Source: Cellulomonas dongxiuzhuiae (GTDB lineage: Bacteria; Actinomycetota; Actinomycetes; Actinomycetales; Cellulomonadaceae). Taken from it: a DNA stretch of 64,000 nt. Shown piece after piece: positions 25,231 to 33,741 of the stretch. Position 1 is the first letter of the stretch. Every line of letters begins with the position of its first letter. The stretch lies in assembly GCF_018623035.1 (NCBI RefSeq), contig NZ_CP076023.1, positions 2,418,001 to 2,482,000 of the forward strand, read 5' to 3'. The notes under the pieces are model-generated. The model worked only from the letters and a program-made list of their open reading frames with translations. It had not been told where the DNA came from and searched no databases. The position numbers and the translations under genes were made by a program.

Positions 25231-25959
25231 ATGCCCGCCCCCCGCACGCCACGCCGTGCGCTCGTACGCGCCGCGGCGTTCGGGTCCGCCGTGGTGCTGC
25301 CGGTGATCGCCCTGGCCGTGGCGGTGCGCGGTGGCTGGGGTGCTGTCATGCGGTTCGACGAGGACACGGTGCGCGCCGCCACCGACGTCACGCGTGCGTC
25401 GCGTGCGCTGCGCTGGCTGCTGGTCGCGTGGCAGGAGGCGTTCTCCGCGCGGTGGGTCGACCTCCTGGTGGTGCCGGTGGTCTGCGTGTGGGCGTGGCGC
25501 CGGCACGGGCTGCGCGACCGGGCTGTGTGGGCGGCCGGCACGGTCGCCGTCGGCTGGGTGCTGCAGCTCGCTGCCAAGGGGCTCGTGCAGCGCGCGCGGC
25601 CGGTCATCGACGACGCCGTCGCGCACGCCCCGGGCTGGAGCTTCCCCTCCGGTCACGCCGCCAACACCACCGTCGTCGCCGTGGCCCTCACCGTGCTGGT
25701 GTGGCCCCTGCTGGGCCTGGTGGGTCGGGTCCTGGTGCCGGTGACCGCCGGTGCGCTCGTCGTGCTCACCGCGGCGGACCGCGTCCTGCTGGGGGTGCAC
25801 TACCCGTCCGACGTCCTGGCCGGGATCCTGCTCGGTCTCGCGATCGCCGGCGCGTCCTACGTCGGCTGGCGACGCGACGCACCCGACGAGCCGCCGTCCG
25901 CTGCGCCCGGCGACCCGCGCACCGCGGGACCCCCGCCCCCTGATCCCCCGACCCCCTGA
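25231..25959 (+). CDS. PAP2-family membrane phosphatase
   Basis: The 242-residue protein has about five membrane helices and the three phosphatase motifs: KGLVQRARP, SFPSGHAAN and RVLLGVHYPSDVLAG. It should dephosphorylate a lipid phosphate or pyrophosphate at the outer membrane face; undecaprenyl pyrophosphate and phosphatidate are possible. The C-terminal 35 residues are Pro/Asp-rich. TAGGGT ends six bases before the ATG, so it is probably leaderless. A second PAP2 gene follows after 17 bases. Confidence 0.92.
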   Translation: MPAPRTPRRALVRAAAFGSAVVLPVIALAVAVRGGWGAVMRFDEDTVRAATDVTRASRALRWLLVAWQEAFSARWVDLLVVPVVCVWAWRRHGLRDRAVWAAGTVAVGWVLQLAAKGLVQRARPVIDDAVAHAPGWSFPSGHAANTTVVAVALTVLVWPLLGLVGRVLVPVTAGALVVLTAADRVLLGVHYPSDVLAGILLGLAIAGASYVGWRRDAPDEPPSAAPGDPRTAGPPPPDPPTP

Positions 25960-25976
25960 CCGACGGAGGACGCGTC

Positions 25977-26669
25977 GTGCACGCCTTCTGGCACCGCTAC
26001 GAGATCGACGACCGGCGACCCTCGCCGCAGCATGCGCGTCACGACCTGGTCCGTCGGGTGCTGCTGCCCGCGGGCGTGCTGTGGTGCCTCGTCGTGGGTC
26101 TGGGGCTGCTCATCACGGGACCGCTGGGCGGCCTGCCGGCCGAGGCGGGCGTCAACGAGTCGTTCGTGGCGTGGCGCACACCGACGCTCGATGCCGTGAC
26201 GACGGTGCTGTCAGCGATCGGGCAGACGGAGTTCCTCATCGGCGCGTGCGTCGTGGCGATGGCCGTCGCGTGGTGGCGCACCCGGCAGTGGTGGTTCGCG
26301 GTGGTGCCGGGTCTGGCGGTGGCCGTCCAGGCCGCGATCTTCCTCACCGCCGCGCTCGTCGTGGGGCGCGAGCGCCCGCAGGTCGAGCACCTCGACCACG
26401 CCCCGCCGACCTCCAGCTTCCCCAGCGGTCACACGGGCGCGGCCACGGCCTTCTACCTCACGCTCGCCTTCACGGCGCAGCGCATCGAGAACCCCGTGGC
26501 GCGCTGGGCGGCCACGGTGATGTGCGTGCTCGTGCCCGTGGCGGTCGGCGTGGCACGGACCTACCGCGGCATGCACTCGGCGACCGACGTGATCGTGGGC
26601 TTCCTCAACGGCGCCACGTGCGCCGTCCTCGCGTGGAACCACGTCCGGCGGCGCGCGCCGAGCCGATGA
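25977..26669 (+). CDS. PAP2-family membrane phosphatase, second copy
   Basis: The 230-residue protein shares the fold but not close sequence with its neighbour. It has VVGRERPQVEHL, SSFPSGHTGAAT and ARTYRGMHSATDVIVG for the three motifs. The HERP-like spacing of the first motif suggests a different lipid substrate from the upstream enzyme. The GTG has GGAGGA upstream. The two genes form an operon, and the stop overlaps an alternative start of the next gene. Confidence 0.9.
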   Translation: MHAFWHRYEIDDRRPSPQHARHDLVRRVLLPAGVLWCLVVGLGLLITGPLGGLPAEAGVNESFVAWRTPTLDAVTTVLSAIGQTEFLIGACVVAMAVAWWRTRQWWFAVVPGLAVAVQAAIFLTAALVVGRERPQVEHLDHAPPTSSFPSGHTGAATAFYLTLAFTAQRIENPVARWAATVMCVLVPVAVGVARTYRGMHSATDVIVGFLNGATCAVLAWNHVRRRAPSR

Positions 26670-26713
26670 GCCGGCCGGTCCGCGGGGCCGCGGTGCGCGG
26701 CTACCGTGGTGAC

Positions 26714-27226
26714 GTGGCCCTCTTCTCCCGGCGGCACCGGCTGCCCGAACCTGCGCGACGTGCGCTCGACCTGCGAGGCGACGCGATCCTCGCGAGCGCT
26801 CCCCTCGACGACGGGCGGTGGGCGGTCACGACGCGCCGCGCGCTGCACGTCGTCGGTGACGGCGGTGCCGTGCGCACCCCGTGGGCCGACGTGGACCGCG
26901 GCTCGCTCGACGACCAGACCCGCACGCTCACGGTGCACTGGGTCAGCGGAGCCCGCACGGAGCTCGTCCTCGCGACCGACGACCACGCATGGGACCTCGT
27001 GCAGTCGTTCCGCGAGCGCGTGCAGCAGTCGGTGGTCCACGTGGAGCACGTCACGGTCCCCGGCGCGCGCACGTCCGTGCGGGTCGCGCTGCGCCGCGAC
27101 GAGCACGGCGACCTGTTCACGCAGGTCATCGGCGACGGCACCGTGGACCTCACGGACCCCGCCGCCGCACGCGTCGTCGCCGACGCGGAGGCACGGGTGC
27201 GCGCCGAGGCCGGCCTGGCCACGTGA
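26714..27226 (+). CDS. Conserved hypothetical protein (actinobacterial)
   Basis: The 170-residue protein starts VALFSRRHRLPEPARRALDL and continues with short beta strands such as ILASAPLDDGRWAVTTRRAL and TLTVHWVSGARTELVLAT, a pattern like a PH-type bacterial domain. A C-terminal helix ends EARVRAEAGLAT. I do not recognise a named family. GTG at 26714 is chosen because TACCGT ends six bases before it, the leaderless form seen elsewhere. An ATG at 26666 overlapping the PAP2 stop is the alternative. Confidence 0.7.
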   Translation: MALFSRRHRLPEPARRALDLRGDAILASAPLDDGRWAVTTRRALHVVGDGGAVRTPWADVDRGSLDDQTRTLTVHWVSGARTELVLATDDHAWDLVQSFRERVQQSVVHVEHVTVPGARTSVRVALRRDEHGDLFTQVIGDGTVDLTDPAAARVVADAEARVRAEAGLAT

Positions 27227-27306
27227 CGTCGGTCGGGGGGACGGCGTGCGGGTCGGCGACGTGTCGCCAGGCACCCCCGGGAGCCTGCTAGGGTTTTGCC
27301 GCACGA

Positions 27307-27379
27307 TCCCCCGTAGCTCAATTGGCAGAGCATTCGACTGTTAATCGAAGGGTTACTGGTTCGAGTCCAGTCGGGGGAG
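27307..27379 (+). tRNA. tRNA-Asn (GTT)
   Basis: A 73-nt cloverleaf with acceptor TCCCCCG/CGGGGGA, anticodon stem TTCGA/TCGAA and loop CTGTTAA giving GTT, and T stem ACTGG/CCAGT. TAGGGT at 27289-27294 ends 12 bases upstream. Confidence 0.97.
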
Positions 27380-27389
27380 CAGTCGAACG

Positions 27390-27425
27390 AGGCCTCCGTC
27401 CCGCGTCAGAGCGGGCCGGGGGCCT
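27390..27425 (+). terminator. Hairpin terminator after tRNA-Asn
   Basis: AGGCCTCCGTCCCGC pairs with GCGGGCCGGGGGCCT over 15 positions with one mismatch and one wobble, loop GTCAGA, then TCGTG. Confidence 0.65.
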
Positions 27426-27447
27426 TCGTGCTGTGCGGACGCGCTGC

Positions 27448-27978
27448 TCAGGTGGCCGGCGTGCGCGGCGGCAGACGGTGCAGCTCGACGTCCCGCACCG
27501 CGCCGGCGTGCAGCGTGAACGTCAGGTACGTGCACGCGGGCTGCCGGCGGCGGTCGGTCGGCGAGCCGGGGTTGAGCAGCCGCAGGCCCCGCGGGGTCAC
27601 CGAGTCCCACGGGATGTGGCTGTGCCCGAAGACGAGCAGGTCCAGGTCGGCGTGACGTTCGTCGCAGCGCCGCTCGCGCCCGGTCGCTCCACCCGTCTCG
27701 TGCACGACGCCGAGCCGCACCCCCGCCACGACCGCCCGGGCCACCTCGGGGACGCGGGACGCGAGTGCGGGCGGGTCGTTGTTGCCGTGGCAGGCCAGCA
27801 GCCGGGTCGCGCGCTCCTCGAGCCGGTCGAGCAGGTCGGTGGTCACCCAGTCCCCCGCGTGCACGACGAGGTCCGCGGCGTCGATCGCGTCCCACAGGAC
27901 CGCCGGCAGGTCGCGCGCGCGGGCCGGGACGTGGGTGTCGGCGACCGCGACGACCCGGACGGGGTCGGCCCGGCTCAC
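27448..27978 (-). CDS. Metallophosphoesterase, YfcE/MJ0936 type
   Basis: The 176-residue enzyme shows the metal-binding motifs of the family in order: VADTHV, VVHAGDWV, CHGNND, and VFGHSHIP, ending with LLNPGSPTDRRR. It would cleave a small phosphodiester with two metals in the cytoplasm; the substrate is unknown. It follows the small zinc-binding hypothetical gene by seven bases and is probably co-transcribed. Confidence 0.9.
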   Translation of the reverse strand: MSRADPVRVVAVADTHVPARARDLPAVLWDAIDAADLVVHAGDWVTTDLLDRLEERATRLLACHGNNDPPALASRVPEVARAVVAGVRLGVVHETGGATGRERRCDERHADLDLLVFGHSHIPWDSVTPRGLRLLNPGSPTDRRRQPACTYLTFTLHAGAVRDVELHRLPPRTPAT

Positions 27979-27985
27979 GGACGCC

Positions 27986-28282
27986 TCACGGGCGCCGGAA
28001 CGCGCGCCGGTCGACGCCGTCGGGCCGCGGCCGCAGCGCGGCGCGGCACCGCGGGCACACGTGCTGCACGGCGTCGGCGTGGGGTCCGGACTCGGGCAGG
28101 GCCTCGTGCCACGCGACGTGCGGGAAGCGCGCGAGGGAGGAGCGGCTCAGCGCGAGCCCGCAGACCGTCTGGTTCTTGCCCGGCACCCAGGCGTGCACGT
28201 CACCTGCGGGGCGGCGGACGCCGTCGGGGTCGGTCCACGTGCTCGACGCGGCGACGTTGGCGGCGGTGAGACGTTGCGGCAC
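27986..28282 (-). CDS. Conserved hypothetical protein with possible zinc site
   Basis: The 98-residue protein has PQRLTAANVAASSTWTDPDG, WVPGKNQTVCGLALSRSSL and the C-terminal HVCPRCRAALRPRPDGVDR. The CPRC pair with the upstream Cys and His residues may bind zinc. I have no function for it. The GTG has GGAGGGG upstream, a strong ribosome site. It heads a two-gene unit with the phosphoesterase. Confidence 0.75.
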   Translation of the reverse strand: MPQRLTAANVAASSTWTDPDGVRRPAGDVHAWVPGKNQTVCGLALSRSSLARFPHVAWHEALPESGPHADAVQHVCPRCRAALRPRPDGVDRRAFRRP

Positions 28283-28424
28283 GTGTGTCCCCTCCTTCCC
28301 GCCGCACGGCTCCGGCCCGGCGGCGCGTCCCAGCGTGGCACGCGGCGCGCGACCCCACCACGTGACGGCGTCGGCGTCCTGCGCACCTCTCGCCGCCCCC
28401 GGGCACCGGGTCTACGGTGACCTC

Positions 28425-28829
28425 ATGGTCCGGCTGCTGCTGCGCGCGCTGATCTTCCTCGGCTCGGCCGCGCTCGGCCTGCTCGTCGCGTCCGCCCTGG
28501 TGGACGGCGTCACGGTGACCGCGTCCGGCTTCGTCGTCACGGTCGTCGTGTTCGCCCTCGCACAGTCGCTGCTGGCGCCCCTCGTCCTGCGGATCACCAG
28601 CAGGTACGCGCCGGCGTTCCTCGGCGGCATCGGCCTGGTGTCGACGTTCGTCGCCCTCCTGCTCGCCCGCCTCCTGACCGGCGGCCTGCGGATCAGCGGC
28701 GTCGCGGCGTGGGTGCTCGCGACGGTCGTCGTGTGGGTCGTGACGGCGCTCGCGACCTTGCTGCTGCCCCGGCTCCTGCTGCGGGACGAGCGGGCGGGCC
28801 GCGCCACGGCACGGCCCGCCCCGCACTGA
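28425..28829 (+). CDS. Phage-holin-family-like 4-TM membrane protein
   Basis: The 134-residue protein is four membrane helices with short loops, starting MVRLLLRALIFLGSAALGLL. It fits the PF04020 type common in actinobacterial chromosomes and does not imply a prophage. The C-terminus is Arg/Ala-rich. Its role is unknown. TACGGT ends six bases before the ATG and there is no ribosome site, so the mRNA is probably leaderless. Confidence 0.78.
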   Translation: MVRLLLRALIFLGSAALGLLVASALVDGVTVTASGFVVTVVVFALAQSLLAPLVLRITSRYAPAFLGGIGLVSTFVALLLARLLTGGLRISGVAAWVLATVVVWVVTALATLLLPRLLLRDERAGRATARPAPH

Positions 28830-29142
28830 GCGCCGACGGCGCATCGCAGCCCCGTCCCGTGATGCGATAACAGCGCTCTGACCTGCAAGGACGTAGCAAC
28901 CGGCGGAGGGGCTGGACGAACGTCCTCATGAGCCTCACACTTGCCTCATCCCGCTCGCCCCGGGACCCTCTCCCCGCCTCACCCCCGCTTCGCCGTGCCC
29001 TCGTCCGCCGACCCGTCGACGTCGTCGTCCGGCCCGCGGACGAGCCGTCGACCCCGCGTTCCCCGCACGTGCTCGTCGCGTCACCGTCCCCTGTCACCAC
29101 CCGTCGTCCGGCCCGTCCTGGCCGGGGAAGGATGCGTCGTCC
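28830..29142. other. Intergenic region with RNA-like inverted repeats
   Basis: About 310 bases without a convincing gene. AGGACGT (28888-28894) pairs with ACGTCCT (28920-28926), and inside the loop CCGG can pair with CTGG. ATGAG...CTCAT lies just downstream. This could be a structured leader of the transglutaminase gene. The open frame here has poor codon logic and I do not call it. Confidence 0.4.
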
Positions 29143-29937
29143 GTGCTGCGCTCCGTGGCTGCCCACCTCTCGCTCGACGTCCACGCGCCCCTCGAGCTGC
29201 TGCTCTCCGTGGCCGTCGCGGAGGGGCCGTTCGAACGCACCGAGCTGCTGCTCGCGCGCACCGACGACGACCCGCTCGACGTGCTGGAGATCAAGACGCC
29301 GCACGGCGGACGCATGCACCGGATCCTCGCGCCGGCGGGCCGTGTCGTCGTGGACTACCAGGCGACCGTCACGGGGCAGGCGGGCCCTCCCCCGGTCGAG
29401 GACGTCGACCTCGTCGAGTACCGCCGCCCCAGCCGGTACGCGGACTCCGACCGGCTGCTGGCGTTCGCGCGGGACCAGTTCCGCGGCCTGACGGGTGCGG
29501 ACCTCCTCGACGCCGTGGTGACCTGGGTGGGCAAGCACGTCACCTACCTGCCCGGCGCGAGCCTGCCGACGGACGGTGCGACCGACACGCTGCTCAAGCG
29601 GCGCGGCGTGTGCCGCGACTTCGCGCACCTGGTCGTGGCGCTCCTGCGCGCCTGCGACGTGCCGGCGCGCCTCGCGTCCGCCTACGCCCCCGGGCTCAAG
29701 CCGATGGACTTCCACGCCGTGGCCGAGGCGTACGTCGACGGCGCCTGGTACGTCGTCGACGCCACGGGCCTGGCGCCGCGCGCGTCGCTGCTGCGCATCG
29801 CCACCGGCCGCGACGCGACCGACACCGCGTTCCTGTCGTACTACGGCGGGAGCCTGCGGCTGCGGTCCATGACGGTCACGGCCGTCAGCGACATGCGGGC
29901 ACCGGACGACGGCAGCGGGCTGGTCGCGCTGCGCTGA
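29143..29937 (+). CDS. Transglutaminase-like cysteine peptidase family protein
   Basis: The 264-residue protein has an N-terminal beta-rich part and a transglutaminase core with the triad visible: Cys in KRRGVCRDFAHLVVALL, His in KPMDFHAVAEAYV and Asp in WYVVDATGLAPR. No signal peptide is present, so it acts in the cytoplasm, as a protease or amidase more likely than a crosslinker. The GTG start has AAGGA about ten bases upstream. It converges with dnaG. Confidence 0.88.
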   Translation: MLRSVAAHLSLDVHAPLELLLSVAVAEGPFERTELLLARTDDDPLDVLEIKTPHGGRMHRILAPAGRVVVDYQATVTGQAGPPPVEDVDLVEYRRPSRYADSDRLLAFARDQFRGLTGADLLDAVVTWVGKHVTYLPGASLPTDGATDTLLKRRGVCRDFAHLVVALLRACDVPARLASAYAPGLKPMDFHAVAEAYVDGAWYVVDATGLAPRASLLRIATGRDATDTAFLSYYGGSLRLRSMTVTAVSDMRAPDDGSGLVALR

Positions 29938-29946
29938 CCCGGGGCG

Positions 29947-31902
29947 TCAGGCGGGCCGCAGGGTGCGGCGCTGGGCCTCGAGCTCGAGGAGCTCGCCCAG
30001 GAGGCTGCGCTGCTCGACGGGGTCGGCGTCAGCACCCAGCCGCTGCAGGCGCCCGCGCACGTCGGCGACCCGGCGCGTGAGGCCGACGTCGACCAGCCGC
30101 ATCACCACACCGCGCACGTACGCCGGCAGCGCGTCGGGACGGTCCTCCGGCAGCGGCGCGACCGCCAGCTCGGTGAGCAGGGCCTGCACGGGCTCGGCGG
30201 CCGCCTCGATGACGGCGCCGACCCACGCGGACTCGCCACCCTGCGCGACGAGCTCGCCCGCGGTCGTGAGGCCCCCGGCCGCCCGCACGGCCTCGTGCAC
30301 CGCGCGGTACGCCGGTGCGGTGCACGCGTCGGGCGCGAGCGCGTCGAACTCCGGCGGCACGAGGGTGGGGTGCTGCAGCACGACCTCGAGCGCCGTGCGC
30401 TCGACCTGCGCGACGGGGTCGCGTCGGTCGGGGGCGGACATGCGCGGCATCGGCGCGGGCGTCGTGGCGTCGTCCGCCGGCGCGGGGCGCCGTGCGCCGT
30501 CGCGGTCGCCGGGACGGGAGGTCGGCCGCGACCCGCGACGCGCGGCGTCGGCGACGGTGCGCCGCACGCCGCCCACGTCGTCCATGCCGAGCCACCCGGC
30601 CAGGAGCCGCTCGTACTCGGGCCGCAGCGCCGAGTCCCGGATGCCGGCGACCACGGGTGCGGTGGCGCGCAGCGCACCGACGCGTCCCTCGGCCGTCGTC
30701 AGGTCGTGCGCCGCGAGCGTCGAGCGGATGACGAACTCGAACAGCGGCTGCCGCGACGCCACCAGGGCTCGCACGGCGTCGGGACCGCGCTCCTGCCGCA
30801 GCTCGCACGGGTCCATGCCCGAGGGCTCGACCGCCACGAACGTCTGGGCGTTGAACGCCTGGTCCTCGCCGAACGCGCGCAACGCCGCCTTCTGGCCCGC
30901 CGCGTCACCGTCGAACGTGAAGACGATCGCACCGCCCACCGACGACCCGCCCGCCAGCTGCACGCCGCCTGCTCCCCCGGAGTCCCCCACGAGCCGACGC
31001 ACGATCCGCGCGTGCTCCGGGCCGAAGGCCGTCCCGCAGGTCGCGACCGCGGTCCGGACGCCGGAGAGGTGCATCGCCATGACGTCGGTGTAGCCCTCGA
31101 CCACGACCACCTGCTTCTCGCGGGAGATCTCCCGCTTGGCGAGGTCGATGCCGTAGAGCACGTGCGACTTGCGGTACAGCGGAGTCTCGGGGGTGTTGAG
31201 GTACTTGGGGCCGTTGTCGTCGTCGAGGAGCCGGCGCGCGCCGAAGCCGACCGTCTCGCCCGTGACCTCGCGGATCGGCCACACCAGGCGCCCGCGGAAC
31301 CGGTCGTAGATGCCGCGCGCGCCCTGGCTCACGAGCCCGGACGCCGTCAGCTCGGCCTCGGTGAAGCCGCGCCCGCGCAGGTGCCGCAGCAGCGAGTCCC
31401 AGCCCTGGGGGGCGAAGCCGACGCCGAAGTCGTCTGCCGCGGACCGGTCGAACCCGCGCTCGGCGAGGAACGCGCGCGCCACCGCGGCCTCCGGGGAGAC
31501 GAGCTGCTCGCGGAAGAACTCCTCGCTGATGCGGTGCGCGTCCAGCAGGCGACGACGCCTGCCGGGCTCCTCGCCGGGCCGCGAGGGTCCGCCGCCCTCC
31601 TCGTACCGCAGCTGCATGCCCGCGCGCGACGCGAGGTACTCGACGGCGTCCGTGAAGCCCAGGCCATCGACCTTCTGCACGAACGCGATGACGTCGCCGC
31701 CCTCGCCGCACCCGAAGCAGTGGTACCGGCCCACCTGCGGGCGGACGTGGAACGACGGCGAACGCTCGTCGTGGAAGGGGCACAGCCCCTTCAGCGAGCC
31801 GACGCCCGCGGGCCGCAGCGCGACGTGCGCACCGACGACCTCCTCGATGCGGAGACGCTCGCGGACGGCCTCCACGTCCTCCCGCAGAATCCGTCCGGCC
31901 AC
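29947..31902 (-). CDS. dnaG: DNA primase
   Basis: The 651-residue enzyme makes RNA primers at the replication fork. The CHC2 zinc finger is CPFHDE with YHCFGC (Cys41, His44, Cys62, Cys65). The RNA polymerase core and TOPRIM follow, with [13 protein letters not shown] and [13 protein letters not shown], and a C-terminal helicase-binding part after a Pro/Arg/Asp-rich linker (about 440-490). The GTG at 31902 is preferred over further-left starts because TAGACT ends seven bases before it. The order dnaG-dgt is conserved in actinobacteria; here a DGPF gene lies between. Confidence 0.96.
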   Translation of the reverse strand: MAGRILREDVEAVRERLRIEEVVGAHVALRPAGVGSLKGLCPFHDERSPSFHVRPQVGRYHCFGCGEGGDVIAFVQKVDGLGFTDAVEYLASRAGMQLRYEEGGGPSRPGEEPGRRRRLLDAHRISEEFFREQLVSPEAAVARAFLAERGFDRSAADDFGVGFAPQGWDSLLRHLRGRGFTEAELTASGLVSQGARGIYDRFRGRLVWPIREVTGETVGFGARRLLDDDNGPKYLNTPETPLYRKSHVLYGIDLAKREISREKQVVVVEGYTDVMAMHLSGVRTAVATCGTAFGPEHARIVRRLVGDSGGAGGVQLAGGSSVGGAIVFTFDGDAAGQKAALRAFGEDQAFNAQTFVAVEPSGMDPCELRQERGPDAVRALVASRQPLFEFVIRSTLAAHDLTTAEGRVGALRATAPVVAGIRDSALRPEYERLLAGWLGMDDVGGVRRTVADAARRGSRPTSRPGDRDGARRPAPADDATTPAPMPRMSAPDRRDPVAQVERTALEVVLQHPTLVPPEFDALAPDACTAPAYRAVHEAVRAAGGLTTAGELVAQGGESAWVGAVIEAAAEPVQALLTELAVAPLPEDRPDALPAYVRGVVMRLVDVGLTRRVADVRGRLQRLGADADPVEQRSLLGELLELEAQRRTLRPA

Positions 31903-31977
31903 GGGCGTGAGTCTAGGCGTCCGCGCGCCGGTCCCGGGGCGCGTCGGCGCCACGCCGCAGGTCGGCGGCCCGCATGA

Positions 31978-32004
31978 TGTCGAATGTCACTCCGGCCGCG
32001 CGTC
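31978..32004 (+). promoter_or_regulatory. Candidate ECF42-type promoter, second DGPF gene
   Basis: TGTCGA-N17-CGTCA, the same boxes and spacing as at 23345. It ends 47 bases before the GTG at 32052. It points to control by the sigma factor encoded at 23842. Confidence 0.6.
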
Positions 32005-32051
32005 AGGGGGGTGACGGGTGGCCGACGCCCGCGAGGCACGAGGAGGACGAC

Positions 32052-32393
32052 GTGGAGTACATGCTCTTCATCTGCACCGACCCCGACGGCGAGGACGCCG
32101 CGCCCGGGGACCTGACGATCGAGCAGTGGGGCGCCGACGTGGACGCGCGCGGCGCGTGGAAGAACGGCGACCGGCTGCGGCCGGTCGAGGCGGCGACGAC
32201 CGTGCGGCGGCGCGGCGACGAGGTCGTGCTGACGGACGGCCCGTTCGCGGAGACGCGCGAGCAGATCGCCGGCTACGACGTCATCGAGGCGCCCGACCTC
32301 GACGCGGCGGTCGCGATCGCCGCGGCGCACCCCATGGCGCGCGCCGGCCGGGTCGAGGTCCGACCCGTCTGGCCGCTGGACGCGGGCGACTGA
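32052..32393 (+). CDS. YciI/DGPF family protein, unlinked copy
   Basis: The 113-residue protein begins VEYMLFICTDPDGEDA and contains LTDGPFAETREQIAGYDVIE, the DGPF motif in the usual place. It is related to the sigma-linked copy at 23468 but has its own insertion pattern. The GTG has AGGAGG five bases upstream. It stands alone between dnaG and dgt, on the opposite strand to both, which suggests insertion into a conserved pair. Function unknown. Confidence 0.9.
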   Translation: MEYMLFICTDPDGEDAAPGDLTIEQWGADVDARGAWKNGDRLRPVEAATTVRRRGDEVVLTDGPFAETREQIAGYDVIEAPDLDAAVAIAAAHPMARAGRVEVRPVWPLDAGD

Positions 32394-32417
32394 CGGCCCT
32401 GCCGCCGCGCTGCCGGG

Positions 32418-33707
32418 TCAGTGGCGCGGCGGGTGGACGAGCCTCGTGTGGGCGACGACCGCCGAGACGTCCGTGAGGGAGGCGACCTGGTCGACGACGA
32501 CGCGCAGCCGCTGCGCGTCGTCGTCGGCCGCGCGCCAGTCGACGGCGAACGGCGGCTCGAGGGCCTCCTCGCCGCGGTCGGCCAGCACCTCGACGAGGTC
32601 CGTGAGGATCTCGCGCTGGCGCTGGTAGAGCGGCTCGAGCTCGCGCGGGGCCATGACGTACGCGACGGCCAGTCCCTTGAGGACGAGGATCTCGGCGAGC
32701 GTCTCGTGCGGGACGACGAGCTCGGCCGCGTACCGCGTGAGGGGTCCGTCACCGTAGCGCGCCCGCGTCGCCTGCTGCGCGGCCTTGGCGAACCGGCCGA
32801 TGAGCTGGCTGGTGGCGTCCTTGAGCACCGCGAGCGCGCGGCGCGACCCGTCGAACCCGCGCTCCCACAGCCGCGCGGCCACGAGCCGGTCCATCGCGGC
32901 GGACAGCTCGTCGGCGGTCACCTGCGCGCCGTACCAGGTGTCCACGGCCTCGACGACGCGCGCACGCTCGTCGGGCCGGGTGAGCACGCCGAGGTCGAGG
33001 CGCCCGCCGACGACGGCGTCCTCGACGTCGTGCACGGAGTAGGAGATGTCGTCGGCGAGGTCCATGACCTGCGACTCGAGGCACTTGCGACCATCAGGTG
33101 CCTCTGCCCGCAGCCAGGTGAAGACCGGCAGGTCGTCCTCGTACACGCCGAACTTGTGCGTGGGACGTCCGCTGGCGGGGCTGATCGGTCCCTGCCCGTA
33201 CCGCCACGGGTACTTCACGGAGGCGTCGAGGCTCGCGCGCGTGAGGTTCAGACCCACCGAGGTCCCGTCCGGCGCGACGACCTTCGGGTCGAGCCGCGTC
33301 AGCAGGCGCAGGGTCTGCGCGTTGCCCTCGAACCCCCCGATGCCCCGCGCGAGCTCCGCGAGCGCACGCTCGCCGTTGTGCCCGAAAGGCGGGTGCCCGA
33401 GGTCGTGCGCGAGGCACGCGGTGTCCACGACGTCGGGGTCGCAGCCCAGCGCCTTGCCGAGCTCGCGGCCCACCTGCGCGACCTCGAGGGTGTGCGTCAG
33501 GCGCGTGCGGACGAAGTCGTCCGACGACGGCCCGAGCACCTGCGTCTTGGCGCCGAGGCGGCGCAGGGCCGAGGAGTGCACGATGCGCGCCCGGTCTCGC
33601 TCGAACGGGGTGCGCTCGCGCGACTTCTCGCCCTCGGCGACCCAGCGCTCCCGGTCGGCGTCGGCGTACCCGTCGACGTCGGGCGCGATGTGGTCGAGTG
33701 CGGTCAC
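32418..33707 (-). CDS. dgt: Deoxyguanosinetriphosphate triphosphohydrolase-like protein
   Basis: The 429-residue HD-domain enzyme splits dNTPs into deoxynucleoside and triphosphate. RLTHTLEVAQVGRELG gives His72, and CLAHDLGHPPFGHNGE gives His101-Asp102; VMDLADDISYSVHDVED supplies the last Asp. The opening RERTPFERDRARIVHSSALR is typical. TACCCT ends six bases before the GTG start, so it is probably leaderless. It clears dNTP pools and is coupled to dnaG in many relatives. Confidence 0.94.
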   Translation of the reverse strand: MTALDHIAPDVDGYADADRERWVAEGEKSRERTPFERDRARIVHSSALRRLGAKTQVLGPSSDDFVRTRLTHTLEVAQVGRELGKALGCDPDVVDTACLAHDLGHPPFGHNGERALAELARGIGGFEGNAQTLRLLTRLDPKVVAPDGTSVGLNLTRASLDASVKYPWRYGQGPISPASGRPTHKFGVYEDDLPVFTWLRAEAPDGRKCLESQVMDLADDISYSVHDVEDAVVGGRLDLGVLTRPDERARVVEAVDTWYGAQVTADELSAAMDRLVAARLWERGFDGSRRALAVLKDATSQLIGRFAKAAQQATRARYGDGPLTRYAAELVVPHETLAEILVLKGLAVAYVMAPRELEPLYQRQREILTDLVEVLADRGEEALEPPFAVDWRAADDDAQRLRVVVDQVASLTDVSAVVAHTRLVHPPRH

Positions 33708-33741
33708 GTGCCCAGGGTAGAGCGGGACGCGCGTGCGGTGC

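Noticed and set aside
28425..28829. Holin-family membrane protein as evidence of a prophage
   Set aside because: The family is common in actinobacterial chromosomes and no other phage gene lies nearby.
28928..29491. A 187-codon plus-strand frame overlapping the start of the transglutaminase gene
   Set aside because: It is Ser/Arg/Pro-rich without domain, overlaps a clear gene in another frame, and has no ribosome site.
30295..31977. A 560-codon plus-strand frame opposite dnaG
   Set aside because: dnaG motifs are complete on the minus strand; the opposite frame has no recognisable sequence or start site.
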